Positions 36,937 through 47,774 are shown, numbered from the stretch's first letter. The stretch is 64,000 bases of DNA from Microbacterium lushaniae (GCF_008727775.1 NZ_CP044232.1:2418001-2482000), one strand, 5' to 3'. Made by a program: numbers and translations. Notes: generated by a model from the sequence alone, not told the origin.

Positions 36937-37878
36937 ATGCCGCGCGCCGTCGTCTACACCGAGTTCGGAGCACCCGAGGTGCTGCGGATGGTCGAGATCC
37001 CCTCGGGCCGTCCGGGCGCCGGGCAGCTGCGCATCCGCATCGAGGCCGCCGGGGTCAACCCGGTCGACGCGAAGCTGCGCTCCGGCCGCCGCGCCAGCCC
37101 GCCCATCGACGCGCCGCGCCGCGCCGGCGCCGACGGGGCCGGCGTCGTGCTCGAGGTCGGCGACGACGTCGACGGCTTCCGTCCCGGTCTGCCGGTCACC
37201 GTCTTCGACACACTCGGGACGTATGCCGACGAGGTCGTCGTGCCCGCCGCATCCGTCGTCCCCCGCCCACCCGCCGTCAGCGCGGTGCAGGCGGCGGCGC
37301 TGGGGGTTCCGGTCGGGACCGCCTACCAGTCGCTGCGGTCGCTCCGGGTGGGCCCGGGCGACACCCTCCTCGTGCACGGCGGCTCGGGCGCGGTGGGTCG
37401 CGCGGCCGTGCAGTACGCCGTGCTGTGGGGCGCCCGCGTCATCGCGACCTCCTCCGACCGGCGAGCGCCGGGCGTGCGGGAGCTGGGCGCGACGACCGTG
37501 CCCTACGGCGAGGGGCTGACCGAGCGCGTCCGGGATGCGGCGCCCGAGGGGATCACGGTGGCCTTGGACTGCGTCGGCACCGACGAGGCCGTCCAGACCT
37601 CACTGGACCTCGTCGCCGACCGCTCGCGCATCGTGACCCTCGTGCGCGGAGCCGAGGCCGACGAGCTCGGGATCCGGGCGTTCCGCGGCGGCAGCCCGCA
37701 TCCGCTGACCGAGCGGGAGGCCGCGTGGCGGCGCGAGGCGATCCCCGTGACGCTGGGTCTCCTCGCCGCCGGCGCGTTCTCCGTCGAGCTCGGCCCGGCC
37801 CTGCCCCTCTCCGACGCCGCCGACGCGCAGCGCCTGGTGGCCCGCGGCACCGACGGCAAGATCATCCTCCTGCCCTGA
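36937..37878 (+). CDS. NADPH:quinone reductase-like zinc-independent MDR oxidoreductase
   Basis: 313 aa medium-chain dehydrogenase/reductase. EFGAPEVLRMVEIPSG, GVNPVDAKLRSGRR, then cofactor motif LVHGGSGAVGRAAVQ; zinc ligands of alcohol dehydrogenases are lacking. SSDRR after the third beta strand suggests NADPH. The ATG has GAAAGGGG upstream; a TAGGCT hexamer near 36910 could give a short leader. It follows hrpA by 24 bp and may be partly co-transcribed. Confidence 0.9.
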   Translation: MPRAVVYTEFGAPEVLRMVEIPSGRPGAGQLRIRIEAAGVNPVDAKLRSGRRASPPIDAPRRAGADGAGVVLEVGDDVDGFRPGLPVTVFDTLGTYADEVVVPAASVVPRPPAVSAVQAAALGVPVGTAYQSLRSLRVGPGDTLLVHGGSGAVGRAAVQYAVLWGARVIATSSDRRAPGVRELGATTVPYGEGLTERVRDAAPEGITVALDCVGTDEAVQTSLDLVADRSRIVTLVRGAEADELGIRAFRGGSPHPLTEREAAWRREAIPVTLGLLAAGAFSVELGPALPLSDAADAQRLVARGTDGKIILLP

Positions 37879-37911
37879 CCCGCTCGCCCCGCGCTGACGG
37901 GTTTCGGCGGC

Positions 37912-39144
37912 TCAGTTGCCGGAGCGGCGCTTGTTGTAGACGTCGAAGGCGACCGCCAGGAGCAGCACCAGACCCTTCACGGCCTGCTGCCAGTCGATGC
38001 CGATGCCCAGGATCGACATGCCGTTGTTGAGCACGCCGATGATGAGGCCACCGATGATGGCGCCGCCGATCGTGCCGACACCGCCCTGCACGGCCGCGCC
38101 GCCGATGAACGCCGCGGAGATGGCCTCGAGCTCGAACCCGTCACCGGCCTTCGGACCGGCGAGGTTCAGCCGGGCGGTGAAGATGAGGCCGGCCAGCGCC
38201 GCGAGGAAGCCCATGTTGACGAACAGCCAGAAGTCCACGCGGCGGGTCTTGATGCCCGACAGCTCCGCCGCGTGACGGTTGCCCCCGATCGCGTAGATGT
38301 GGCGGCCGAACACCGTGCGGTTCATGACGATGCCGTAGACCATCACGAGGGCTGCCAGCACGATGAGCGTCACCGGGATGCCCTTGTACGACGCGAGGGA
38401 GTAGGTGAAGAACCCGATCGCCGCGGCCACCAGCACGAGCTTGGCGATGACCCACACGAGGGGCTCGACCTCCTGGCCGTACTTCGCCCGGCCCGCGCGC
38501 GTGCGCAGCTGCTGGACGACCAGCGCGATGATCGCCACCGCCCCGATGGCCAGGGTGAACAGGTCTGGATCGGTCTCGCCGAACAAACCCGACAAGAACC
38601 CGTTGCCCAGGGCCCGGTACTCCGTCGGGAACGATCCGATGTTCGCGTTGCCGAGCACGACGAGGGCGAGTCCGCGGAAGATCAGCATGCCGGCGAGCGT
38701 CACGATGAACGCGGGTATCCCGACGTAGGCGATCCAGAACCCCTGCCACGCGCCGACGAGGGCGCCGATGAGGAGGGACAGCAGGATCGCGAGCCACCAC
38801 GGCATGCCCATCTTCACCGCGAAAACGCCCGAGAGCGCGCCGACGAAGGCGGCGACCGATCCCACCGACAGGTCGATGTGGCCGGCGATGATCACCATGA
38901 CCATGCCGATGGCCAGCACCAGGATGTACCCGTTCTGCACCACCAGGTTGGAGATGTTCTGCGGGCGCAGCAGGATGCCGTCGGTCAGGATCGCGAACAG
39001 CGCCACCACCGCGATCAGCGCGATGAAGATGCCGTTGCGACCGAGGTCGCTGAGCAGGTGCGTGAGCCACCGGGTGAACCGGTTGTCGGGCGGATCGACC
39101 TTCGCGCCGACGGCCTCGGTGGGGGTGCTGTTGGTGAGTGTCAT
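37912..39144 (-). CDS. Sugar ABC transporter permease (MmsB/XylH-like)
   Basis: 410 aa, ten or more helices. The AraH/RbsC-type signature is VMVIIAGHIDLSVGSVAAFVGA, quoted here as IIAGHIDLSVGSVAAF; FGRHIYAIGGNRHAAELSGI and IGGAAVQGGVGTIGGAIIGG follow. The length and extra central helices match the multiple-sugar permease group (MmsB/GguB, XylH). It is the last gene of the araD operon, 22 bp after the ATPase. Confidence 0.92.
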   Translation of the reverse strand: MTLTNSTPTEAVGAKVDPPDNRFTRWLTHLLSDLGRNGIFIALIAVVALFAILTDGILLRPQNISNLVVQNGYILVLAIGMVMVIIAGHIDLSVGSVAAFVGALSGVFAVKMGMPWWLAILLSLLIGALVGAWQGFWIAYVGIPAFIVTLAGMLIFRGLALVVLGNANIGSFPTEYRALGNGFLSGLFGETDPDLFTLAIGAVAIIALVVQQLRTRAGRAKYGQEVEPLVWVIAKLVLVAAAIGFFTYSLASYKGIPVTLIVLAALVMVYGIVMNRTVFGRHIYAIGGNRHAAELSGIKTRRVDFWLFVNMGFLAALAGLIFTARLNLAGPKAGDGFELEAISAAFIGGAAVQGGVGTIGGAIIGGLIIGVLNNGMSILGIGIDWQQAVKGLVLLLAVAFDVYNKRRSGN

Positions 39145-39166
39145 TTCGCTTCTCCCGGAACGCCCG

Positions 39167-40693
<1,527 letters not shown>

Positions 40694-40729
40694 GTCTCCG
40701 ACTTCCTCGTGGATGGATGGTGCGAGCCG

Positions 40730-40767
40730 CGGCGGTGGGCGGGGACCGTGGACCCCGCCCACCGCCG
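40730..40767 (-). terminator. Intercistronic hairpin between binding-protein and ATPase genes
   Basis: A perfect 15-bp GC-rich stem (40730-40744 with 40753-40767) with an 8-nt loop. No U-tract follows, so it may act as an RNA-stabilising or attenuating hairpin after the binding-protein message. Confidence 0.75.
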
Positions 40768-40781
40768 GAGCGGCGCGGGCC

Positions 40782-41900
40782 TTACAGGCCGAGCTGCTCT
40801 GCGGTCCAGTAGCCGGTGTCCACCAGCGACTGCTCGACGTTGTCCTTGACGACCGGGACCGGCGACAGGAGATAGGACGGAACGACCTTCACGCCGTTGT
40901 CGTACTGCTCGGTGTCGTTGACCTCGGGCTCTTCGTCCTCGAGGACGGCGACCGCCATGTCGGCGGCGACCTTCGCGAGCTCGCGGGTGTCCTTGAAGAT
41001 CGTCGCGTACTGCTCACCCGAGAGGATCGCCTTGACCGAGTCGACCTCGGCGTCCTGACCGGAGATGACGGGCCATTCCTCGCCGACGCTGTAGCCGGCG
41101 TCGGTGAGAGCGGAGATGATGCCGCGCGAGATGCCGTCGTACGGGGAGAGCACGGCGTCGACCTGCGTGCCGTCGGAGTAGCTCGCCGTGAGGATGTCCT
41201 CCATGCGGCTCTGGGCGGTCTCGCCGTCCCAGCGCAGCGTCGCCGCCTGATTGATGTCGGTCTGGCCGGACTGCACCACGAGAGTGCCGTCGTCGATGAG
41301 CGGCTCGAGCACGCTCATGGCGCCGTCCCAGAAGAAGACGGCGTTGTTGTCGTCGAGCGACCCGGCGAACAGCTCGATGTTGAACGGTCCGGCCGGCGCA
41401 TCCGCGGCCGGCTCGCCTTCGAGGTCCGTCAGGCCGAGCCCCGCGAGCACCGACCACGCCTGCTGCTGCCCGACGAGGAAGTTGTCGAACGAGGCGTAGT
41501 AGTCGACGTTCTCGGAGTCGCGGATGAGGCGGTCGTAGGCGATCACCGGGATGTCGGCGTCGGCGGCGTTCTGCAGCACCTCCGACAGCGTGGTGCCGTC
41601 GATCGAGGCGACGATGAGCGCTTCCGCGCCCTTCGTGATCATGTTCTCGATCTGCGAGACCTGGGTGGGGATGTCGTCCTCGGCGTACTGCAGGTCGACG
41701 GTGAAGCCCTGCTCCTCGAGCGTCTCCTTGACGGCGTTGCCGTCCTGGATCCACCGCTCGGAGCTCTTGGTGGGCATCGCGACGCCGATGAGGCCGCCGT
41801 CGCCGCCGCTGTCGCCGCTGCCGCTGCCTCCGCCGCTGCAGGCCGAGAGCATGAGCGCGCCGGCGGCGATCGTTGCGAGAAGAACCTTCTTCGCCTTCAC
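40782..41900 (-). CDS. Sugar-binding lipoprotein of the araD-linked ABC transporter (ChvE/XylF-like)
   Basis: 372 aa. Lipobox LMLSACSG, then a Gly/Ser linker and a type I periplasmic-binding fold: [54 protein letters not shown]. The SSERWxxDG and DYYxSFDN segments mark the ChvE/GguA-associated multiple-sugar group (arabinose, xylose, galactose, glucose). With araD beside it, L-arabinose is the likely ligand, but that is inferred. GTG start with AAAGGA upstream. Confidence 0.92.
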   Translation of the reverse strand: MKAKKVLLATIAAGALMLSACSGGGSGSGDSGGDGGLIGVAMPTKSSERWIQDGNAVKETLEEQGFTVDLQYAEDDIPTQVSQIENMITKGAEALIVASIDGTTLSEVLQNAADADIPVIAYDRLIRDSENVDYYASFDNFLVGQQQAWSVLAGLGLTDLEGEPAADAPAGPFNIELFAGSLDDNNAVFFWDGAMSVLEPLIDDGTLVVQSGQTDINQAATLRWDGETAQSRMEDILTASYSDGTQVDAVLSPYDGISRGIISALTDAGYSVGEEWPVISGQDAEVDSVKAILSGEQYATIFKDTRELAKVAADMAVAVLEDEEPEVNDTEQYDNGVKVVPSYLLSPVPVVKDNVEQSLVDTGYWTAEQLGL

Positions 41901-41970
41901 TGGGTGTCCTTTCGTGGGACTCGTGGGACGTCGTCGTCTTGTCGGACGCCGTCGTCTTGGTGTTCGGTGT

Positions 41971-42702
41971 TCAGTTGTGTGGCTGCTGGCCGTAAACGTT
42001 CTGGTAACGGTCGAAGAGGCTGTCGATGGCCTCCTGCGGGATGGGGAGGACCTCGCCGCCCTGCCGGGCGTAGTGGATGGTGCGGGCCACGTCTTCGAGC
42101 ATCACGGCGGCCTTGACCGCATCCCGCGCGCTCGAGCCGATCGTGAACGGCCCGTGGTTCTGCATCAGGACCGCGCGCGAGCGATGACCGCGCAGGGTCT
42201 CGACGATGCCGCGGCCGATCGAGTCGTCGCCGATGATCGCGAAGGGACCGACGGGGATCGGACCACCGAACTCATCGGCCATCGCGGTGATCACGCACGG
42301 GATCTCCTCACCGCGCGCGGCCCACGCCGTGGCGAACGTCGAGTGCGTGTGCACGACCCCGCCGACCTCGGGCATGTTGCGGTACACGTACGCGTGCGCC
42401 GCGGTGTCACTCGAGGGCGATCGGTCGCTGCCGGGCGTTCCCGGGATCGCGGTGCCGTCCAGGTCGCACAGGATCATGTTCTCCGGGGCGAGCTCGTCGT
42501 ACGACACCCCCGACGGCTTGATCACGAAGAGTTCGGCACCCGGCACACGGGCCGACACGTTGCCGCCGGTCCACACGACCAGGCCGTAGCGGACGAGCTC
42601 ACCGTGCAGCGCTGCCACCTCGGCGCGTGCGCGTGCCACGGCCACTTCGGTGCGCGCACTCACGACGTACGCATCCTGGCCATCGGCGTGGGTCGTGCTC
42701 AT
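41971..42702 (-). CDS. araD: L-ribulose-5-phosphate 4-epimerase
   Basis: 243 aa class II aldolase fold. [11 protein letters not shown] (phosphate site), [13 protein letters not shown], zinc ligands in [13 protein letters not shown] and [11 protein letters not shown]. It converts L-ribulose 5-phosphate to D-xylulose 5-phosphate, the last step of L-arabinose use. araA and araB are not in the window. It is first in the transporter operon, with AAGGAG 9 nt before ATG 42702 and a LacI-type operator just upstream. Confidence 0.93.
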   Translation of the reverse strand: MSTTHADGQDAYVVSARTEVAVARARAEVAALHGELVRYGLVVWTGGNVSARVPGAELFVIKPSGVSYDELAPENMILCDLDGTAIPGTPGSDRSPSSDTAAHAYVYRNMPEVGGVVHTHSTFATAWAARGEEIPCVITAMADEFGGPIPVGPFAIIGDDSIGRGIVETLRGHRSRAVLMQNHGPFTIGSSARDAVKAAVMLEDVARTIHYARQGGEVLPIPQEAIDSLFDRYQNVYGQQPHN

Positions 42703-42736
42703 TCCGTCGGACTCCTTCGTCTACCGTCGAACGGCC

Positions 42737-42752
42737 ATGTGACCGTTCACAT
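42737..42752. promoter_or_regulatory. LacI-family operator in the araD promoter
   Basis: ATGTGACCGTTCACAT, a 6+4+6 palindrome with the CG centre typical of LacI proteins. A -10-like TATAGT on the minus strand (42764-42759) places the start of transcription at the operator, 35-50 bp before araD. The LacI gene is immediately upstream. Confidence 0.82.
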
Positions 42753-42819
42753 CGAGAAACTATAGCCATACCTACGGCGGGCGGGGCCAGAACCGTCGAT
42801 CTCATTCCGATAACGGCGG

Positions 42820-43839
42820 TCAGAGCGCGACGGCACGCCCCGTGGAGGCGCGCACGATGAGCTCCGGCTCGATCGCCGCGCTCACCGGCTCCGCGGCGGG
42901 GTCGGCCGCCCCCAGCAGCAGATCGACGCAGCGACGGCCCAGTTCACCGAAATCCTGCCGGACGGTCGTGAGGGGCGGCGCAAAATGGGCGGCCTCGGGG
43001 ATGTCGTCGAACCCCACGATGCTGATGTCGCCGGGAACGTCGAGCCCCGCATCCCGCACGGCGTGCAGGAGCCCCAGCGCCATCTGATCGTTGGAGGAGA
43101 AGATCGCCGTGAAATCACGCACCCGCAGCAGCTCGCGGCCGGCGTAGTAGCCGAAGTCCGCGGTCCAGTCGCCCAGGATCGGCGCCGTCGTGGGGAGGTC
43201 CTGCGCCGACATCTCCTCGAGGAACCCCCGCATCCGCGCTTCGGCCTCGACCCAGTCCTGCGGGCCGGCCAGGTGATAGATCTCGCGGTGGCCGAGTTCG
43301 ATCAGGTGCCGCGTGGCCAGGCGCGCCCCGGCGATCTGGTCCACCGACAGGGCGTGGCCGGGGTCCAGCCCGGTGGACTGCAGCGTCACGTAGGGCACGT
43401 CCAGCTGCTGCGCGGCGATCGCCCGGATGACCCGCACCTGCGGCGCGATGACGACGAGCCCTTCGATCGACTGGGCCGTCAGGTGCCGGAGACCCTGCGC
43501 GATCGAGTCGGGCTGGCGCGCGTCGATGTTGACCGTGCTGACCCAGTATCCCCGCGCCCGCGCGGCGGCCTCGATGGCGGCGATGCTGGAGGCGGGGCCG
43601 TACTGCGTGCTGGAGGCGGCGAGGATCCCGATCGTCTGGGACCGCGCCGTCACGAGCGCACGAGCCGCGCGATTGGGGCTGTACTGCAGGCGCGCCATCA
43701 CCTCGAGCACGCGGGCGCGGGTCTCGGGGCGGATGCTGGGGTGGTTGTTCAGCACGCGCGACACGGTCTGGTGCGACACGTCGGCCAAGCGCGCGACGTC
43801 GCGGATGCTGGGGCGGCGCCCACTCGCGTCCTCGCTCAT
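42820..43839 (-). CDS. LacI-family repressor, probably of the araD/sugar-transport operon
   Basis: 339 aa. The N-terminal helix-turn-helix is SIRDVARLADVSHQTVSRVL with hinge helix RPETRARVLEVMARLQYSPN. The sugar-binding domain follows with GFDDIPEAAHFAPPLTTVRQ. It lies directly upstream of araD in the same direction. Half-sites matching the araD operator lie in front of its own start, suggesting autoregulation. The inducer is probably L-arabinose or a phosphate ester. Confidence 0.94.
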   Translation of the reverse strand: MSEDASGRRPSIRDVARLADVSHQTVSRVLNNHPSIRPETRARVLEVMARLQYSPNRAARALVTARSQTIGILAASSTQYGPASSIAAIEAAARARGYWVSTVNIDARQPDSIAQGLRHLTAQSIEGLVVIAPQVRVIRAIAAQQLDVPYVTLQSTGLDPGHALSVDQIAGARLATRHLIELGHREIYHLAGPQDWVEAEARMRGFLEEMSAQDLPTTAPILGDWTADFGYYAGRELLRVRDFTAIFSSNDQMALGLLHAVRDAGLDVPGDISIVGFDDIPEAAHFAPPLTTVRQDFGELGRRCVDLLLGAADPAAEPVSAAIEPELIVRASTGRAVAL

Positions 43840-43864
43840 ACCGTCCCCTCCGGCACCGACTCGA

Positions 43865-43930
43865 TGTGACGGGATGTGACAGTCACACGACTTGAAACGT
43901 TCGGGGGGATTCTGTCACACGCTTGTCACA
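43865..43930. promoter_or_regulatory. Cluster of LacI-type half-sites between the repressor gene and the divergent gene
   Basis: TGTGAC at 43865 and 43875; GTCACA at 43882, 43914 and 43925. The pair 43875-43887 is a perfect 6+1+6 palindrome, closer-spaced than the araD operator. The arrangement covers both divergent promoters. Confidence 0.6.
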
Positions 43931-43934
43931 TGCC

Positions 43935-43946
43935 TACACTGTGCGC
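43935..43946 (+). promoter_or_regulatory. Leaderless-type promoter for the divergent unknown gene
   Basis: TACACT (43935-43940), 6 nt, GTG 43947. The hexamer lies 5 bp after the last GTCACA half-site. Confidence 0.6.
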
Positions 43947-44501
43947 GTGTCCGACTTCGCGCGCCACCTTCCGCTGAGTCAGCGCGGTCAGGGCGACGAC
44001 CCGTCCGTGACGGCCGACCGGCGCGGTGCGCTCGCCGATGTCGTCGACCGCGCCGCCGACCTCCTCGCCGACGCGCCGGACGCCCCTCCCGGCCTCGCCG
44101 CCGCGTTCCTGGACGTCGCAGGTCTTCGGGCGGAGGCGACAGGACCGGCTGCCGACGGCACGATGCCGCTGCGGGAGGTCGCACAGCGCGTCCGCGCCGG
44201 TCGCCGGCGCAGCATCCGCGCTCTGGCCGCCGGTGTGAAGGCGCTCCTGCTGCTCGCGCGCGACCTGTCCGCCGACGCCGGGGTGGATCCGTTCATCGCG
44301 GGCGCGGCCGCGCTGTACGCGTCGGCGGCTGCTCCCGCCGACCGGCGCGCAGCGGTGCGCGGGCACACCGTCCGGGCCACGGATGCCCCGTGGACCTTCG
44401 GCTCCGGTCCGCCGCTGGAGGCCACCTCCGCCCAGATCGCGGCGTTCCTCCTCGGGGTCTCGGATGAACCGCCGCGACGGCCCGCTACCGGGCGAGGATG
44501 A
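43947..44501 (+). CDS. Unrecognised Ala-rich protein
   Basis: 184 aa, soluble, no motif I recognise. It is rich in Ala, Arg and Asp, with predicted helices throughout and a hydrophobic stretch ALAAGVKALLLLARDL near the middle. The coding frame is supported by strong third-position GC and by a leaderless promoter at the GTG; an upstream GTG at 43923 lies within the half-site cluster. It is divergent from the LacI gene and its 3' end overlaps the convergent peptidase by 17 bp. Confidence 0.7.
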   Translation: MSDFARHLPLSQRGQGDDPSVTADRRGALADVVDRAADLLADAPDAPPGLAAAFLDVAGLRAEATGPAADGTMPLREVAQRVRAGRRRSIRALAAGVKALLLLARDLSADAGVDPFIAGAAALYASAAAPADRRAAVRGHTVRATDAPWTFGSGPPLEATSAQIAAFLLGVSDEPPRRPATGRG

Positions 44502-45810
44502 GTTCGCGGTAGAAGCCGATGCCGCGCAGCCACACCGCCACGCCGATGCGCTCGTCCGCGGCGTGCAGGGCGTCGCGTTCGGAGCGCGAGAGGCGGAAGG
44601 GTGTGAAGCGGTAGACGGCGCCGGTGAGCCCGGTGAACCAGCGGCTGTCGCTGGCACCCAGCTGCACGTACGGCAGCGGGACGACCTCTTCGCCGAGCGT
44701 CGCCACGACCGTGCGGGCGAGCCGCTGCCAGGCCTCCCCGCGCCAGGGCGACACCGGCGAGGGCTCGGAGCCGTCCTCCACCGCGATCTCCACGAGGGGA
44801 TCGGCGATCGCGCGGCGCAGGTGCCGCTCGGCGGCCCCGATGCTGTCACCGGTCAGCAGACGCACGTTGACCCAGGCCCGGGCCGTCGTGGCCAGGACAT
44901 TGCGCCCCGACGCACCGGCGAGCTCGGTCGCGACGGCGGTCGTGCGCACGAGCGCGTTGGTCTCGGGGCCGAGCGCGGCGAGCACGCGCGTGAGCACGGG
45001 GGCAAGCGCGCCGGCGGAGGAGAAGATGCTCCGCAGGGGCTGGGCGACGTGCGGTGCGGCGGTGGCCAGCAGCGCCCGCACCGGCGGTGCCAGGCGCACG
45101 GGGAAGGGGCGACGGCGGATGCGGTCGATCGCGCGGGCCAGGCGCGCGGTGGCGGGCATGCGGGGCGGGGTGGAGGCGTGGCCGCCGGCTTCGCGGGCCG
45201 TCAGCACGAACGTGGCGGTGCCGCGCTCGGCGACCCCGATCATGGCGGCCGGAGCCGAAAGCCCGGGGAGCACGTCCGTCACGACCGCGCCGCCTTCATC
45301 CAGCACGAGCCCGGGGGTCACGGCGCGCTCGCGCAGGAGCGCCGCGATGGCCTGCGCGCCCGTCCCGTGCGTCTCCTCGTCGTGACCGAAGGCGAGATAC
45401 ACGTCGCGCGGCGGGGTCGCCCCCTCACCCAGCAGCGCCTCGACCGCCTCGAGGATCGCCACCAGGGCGCCCTTGTCATCGATCGCGCCGCGCGCGTGGA
45501 TGGCCGCATCCTCCCCCTCGCCGACGATGTCGGCGTCGAAGGGGGCGTGGCGCCACTCCCCCGGCACGACCGGCACGACGTCCTGGTGCGCCATGAGCAC
45601 GAGCGGGTCGGTCGAGGTCTCCCCCGGCCAGCGGTACAGCAGGGCGCCGTCGCCGACCACCTCCCGCTCGAGCCGCGCGTGCACGAGCGGGTACAGGCGC
45701 TCCAGCGCCGCGCGGAAGCGCGCGAAGCCGTCGGGATCGATCCGCGTGGCGTCGGCGTAGGAGATCGTGGGGATGCGCAGCAACTCGCGGAAGCGGTCGG
45801 TCGGGCTCAC
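44485..45810 (-). CDS. M20-family metallopeptidase (carboxypeptidase S / PM20D1-like)
   Basis: 441 aa. Zinc ligands and catalytic acids are in order: LMAHQDVVPV, GAIDDKGALVAIL, GHDEETHGTGA and LDEGGAVV. A lid/dimerisation domain interrupts the catalytic domain from about residue 195. The final His is likely in ALHAADERIG. Substrates in the family are N-acyl amino acids or small peptides. GTG start 6 nt after TAGGCT; divergent from the Gfo/Idh gene by 35 bp. Confidence 0.9.
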   Translation of the reverse strand: MSPTDRFRELLRIPTISYADATRIDPDGFARFRAALERLYPLVHARLEREVVGDGALLYRWPGETSTDPLVLMAHQDVVPVVPGEWRHAPFDADIVGEGEDAAIHARGAIDDKGALVAILEAVEALLGEGATPPRDVYLAFGHDEETHGTGAQAIAALLRERAVTPGLVLDEGGAVVTDVLPGLSAPAAMIGVAERGTATFVLTAREAGGHASTPPRMPATARLARAIDRIRRRPFPVRLAPPVRALLATAAPHVAQPLRSIFSSAGALAPVLTRVLAALGPETNALVRTTAVATELAGASGRNVLATTARAWVNVRLLTGDSIGAAERHLRRAIADPLVEIAVEDGSEPSPVSPWRGEAWQRLARTVVATLGEEVVPLPYVQLGASDSRWFTGLTGAVYRFTPFRLSRSERDALHAADERIGVAVWLRGIGFYRELILAR

Positions 45811-45822
45811 GCGACGAGCCTA
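45811..45822 (-). promoter_or_regulatory. Leaderless-type promoter for the M20 peptidase
   Basis: Coding strand TAGGCT (45822-45817), 6 nt, GTG 45810. Confidence 0.65.
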
Positions 45823-45832
45823 CGGCGGTCGA

Positions 45833-45845
45833 TACGCTCGGGGGC
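45833..45845 (+). promoter_or_regulatory. Leaderless-type promoter for the Gfo/Idh gene
   Basis: TACGCT (45833-45838), 7 nt, ATG 45846. Confidence 0.65.
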
Positions 45846-46829
45846 ATGAGCAGACTTCGCTGGGGGATCCTCGCCACAGGCGGCATCGCCCATTCCTTCA
45901 CGCGTGAACTCCAGGCCGCCGGGCACACGGTCACGGCGGTCGGATCCCGGCGGACGGAGTCGGCGGAGGCCTTCGCCCGGGAATTCGGGCTGCCGCGCGC
46001 GCACGGATCGTACGAGGACCTCGTCTCCGATCCCGACGTCGACATCGTCTACGTCGCGACGCCGCATCCGGCCCACGCCGAGAATGCGCTGCTCGCGCTG
46101 GACCACGGCAAGCACGTGCTGGTGGAGAAGCCCTTCACCCTCACCGGCGACGAGGCCGAGCTCATCCGCGAACGGGCCGCGGAGCGCGGTCTCGTGGCGC
46201 TGGAGGCGATGTGGACCCGGTTCCTGCCGCACATGGCCCGCATCCGCGAGATCGTCGCGGCCGGCACGCTGGGCGAGATCCGCACCGTGTCCGCCGAGCA
46301 CACCCAGAAGCTCCCCACCGACCCCGCTCACCGCCTGAACGACCTCGCGCTGGGCGGGGGCGCGCTGCTGGACCTGGGGATCTACCCGGTGTCGTTCGTG
46401 CACGACATCCTGGGGCCGCCCGTGACGATCACCGCGCGCGCGCGGTTCGCCGACACCGGCGCCGACACCGAGGTCGCGACGATCTTCACGCACGCGTCCG
46501 GAGCGATCTCCACGACGCTGTCCTCCTCCCGCGGGGCGGGACCGAACCGGGCGAGCATCGTCGGCACCGAGGCCCGCATCGACATCGATCGCGTGTGGTA
46601 CACGGCCACCTCGTTCCAGGTGGTCGCGCCAGACGGCACCGTGCGGGAGCGGTACGACAATCGCGTCGAGGGGGGCGGCAAGCAGTTCCAGGCGCAGTAC
46701 GCCGAAGACCTCGTCGCATCCGGCCGGCTCAGCGGCGACGTTCTGCCGCCGGCGGAGTCGGTGGAGATCATGCGCACCCTCGACGCGGTACGCCGACACA
46801 TCGGTCTGCGGTATCCGGGCGAGCACTGA
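45846..46829 (+). CDS. Gfo/Idh/MocA-family oxidoreductase
   Basis: 327 aa. N-terminal Rossmann fold: WGILATGGIAHSF and YVATPHPAHAE; the EKP motif is in HVLVEKPFTLTGDE; LGGGALLDLGIYPVSF is the conserved segment of the substrate domain. Family members oxidise sugars, inositols or trans-dihydrodiols with NAD(P). The next transporter operon may supply its substrate, but a separate promoter and gene lie between. Confidence 0.92.
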   Translation: MSRLRWGILATGGIAHSFTRELQAAGHTVTAVGSRRTESAEAFAREFGLPRAHGSYEDLVSDPDVDIVYVATPHPAHAENALLALDHGKHVLVEKPFTLTGDEAELIRERAAERGLVALEAMWTRFLPHMARIREIVAAGTLGEIRTVSAEHTQKLPTDPAHRLNDLALGGGALLDLGIYPVSFVHDILGPPVTITARARFADTGADTEVATIFTHASGAISTTLSSSRGAGPNRASIVGTEARIDIDRVWYTATSFQVVAPDGTVRERYDNRVEGGGKQFQAQYAEDLVASGRLSGDVLPPAESVEIMRTLDAVRRHIGLRYPGEH

Positions 46830-46834
46830 CCCGG

Positions 46835-46846
46835 CAGACTGGAACC
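46835..46846 (+). promoter_or_regulatory. Leaderless-type promoter for the NYN-LOTUS gene
   Basis: CAGACT (46835-46840), a one-base variant, 6 nt, ATG 46847. Confidence 0.45.
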
Positions 46847-47710
46847 ATGCCCGATTCTCACACCGCCCGCGTTGCCGTCTACCTCGACTTCGACAACATC
46901 GTGATGTCCTGGTACGACCGGGTGCACGGGCGCAACGCCTATTCGCGCGACCGCTCGCGCATCGCCGACAAGCCCACCGATCCGGAGATCGCCGAGCGAC
47001 TGAGTCAGGCCACCATCGATGTGGGCGCGATCATCGACTACGCCGCGTCCTTCGGGACCCTCGTGCTCACGCGCGCCTACGCCGACTGGTCGGCGCCGGT
47101 CAACGCCGAGTACCGCACGCAGCTCGTGGCGCGCGCCGTCGACCTCGTGCAGCTGTTCCCCGCCGCCGCGTACGCCAAGAACGGCGCCGACATCCGCCTC
47201 GCCGTCGACACGGTGGAGGACATGTTCCGCCTGCCCGACCTCACGCACGTGGTGATCGTGGCGGGCGACTCCGACTACGTCCCGCTCGCGCAGCGCTGCA
47301 AGCGCCTCGGCCGCTATGTCGTGGGCGTCGGCGTCGCCGGTTCCACCGCCAAGTCGCTCGCGGCGGCGTGCGACCGCTTCGACGCGTACGACTCCCTCCC
47401 CGGCGTGGTGCGCGAGCCCACGGCGAAGAAGGATGCGGCCCCCAGCCGGCCGCGGGCGCGCAAGCGCTCGAGCGACCCCGCCGTGAACCTCCTCGAGCGG
47501 GCCCTGCAGCTGGAGCAGGAGCGTGCCGAGGGCGATTGGGTGCACGCATCCGCCGTCAAGGACCTCATGAAGCGGCTGGACCCCGCCTTCAGCGAGAAGG
47601 CCCTCGGATTCCGCGGCTTCTCCGACTTCGTCAAGGCGCATCCGGCCGTCGTGGAAGTGGACGAGGCCTCGCACGTGGTGCTCGTCCGGGCCGTTCCGCG
47701 CCCCTCCTGA
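46847..47710 (+). CDS. NYN-domain RNase-like protein with C-terminal LOTUS/OST-HTH domain
   Basis: 287 aa. The NYN (PIN-like) domain spans about 8-180 with acidic residues D14 and D16 in YLDFDNIV, KNGADIRLAVD and VVIVAGDSDYVPL. A basic linker (about 193-210, RPRARKRSS) leads to a winged LOTUS/OST-HTH domain (about 212-285) with LLERALQLEQERAEGDWV and SEKALGFRGFSDFV. Both domains suggest an RNA-targeting nuclease. The ATG is 17 bp after the dehydrogenase stop but has its own -10-like box. Confidence 0.9.
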   Translation: MPDSHTARVAVYLDFDNIVMSWYDRVHGRNAYSRDRSRIADKPTDPEIAERLSQATIDVGAIIDYAASFGTLVLTRAYADWSAPVNAEYRTQLVARAVDLVQLFPAAAYAKNGADIRLAVDTVEDMFRLPDLTHVVIVAGDSDYVPLAQRCKRLGRYVVGVGVAGSTAKSLAAACDRFDAYDSLPGVVREPTAKKDAAPSRPRARKRSSDPAVNLLERALQLEQERAEGDWVHASAVKDLMKRLDPAFSEKALGFRGFSDFVKAHPAVVEVDEASHVVLVRAVPRPS

Positions 47711-47744
47711 CGCGGGCGACCTCGGGCAGGAACGCCCGGCCCGG

Positions 47745-47774
47745 TGGAAGTGGTTACCGAAACGTGACCTTCCA
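47745..47774. promoter_or_regulatory. Imperfect inverted repeat upstream of the second sugar transporter
   Basis: TGGAAG (47745-47750) and CTTCCA (47769-47774) enclose GGTTAC (47752) and GTGACC (47764), one mismatch. It lies about 100 bp before the binding-protein gene and could be an operator. No regulator gene is adjacent. Confidence 0.4.

Noticed and set aside
41920..41960. Repeated GTCGTCTTG between araD and the binding-protein gene
   Set aside because: Two imperfect copies only, no dyad and no relation to the LacI sites; too short to interpret.
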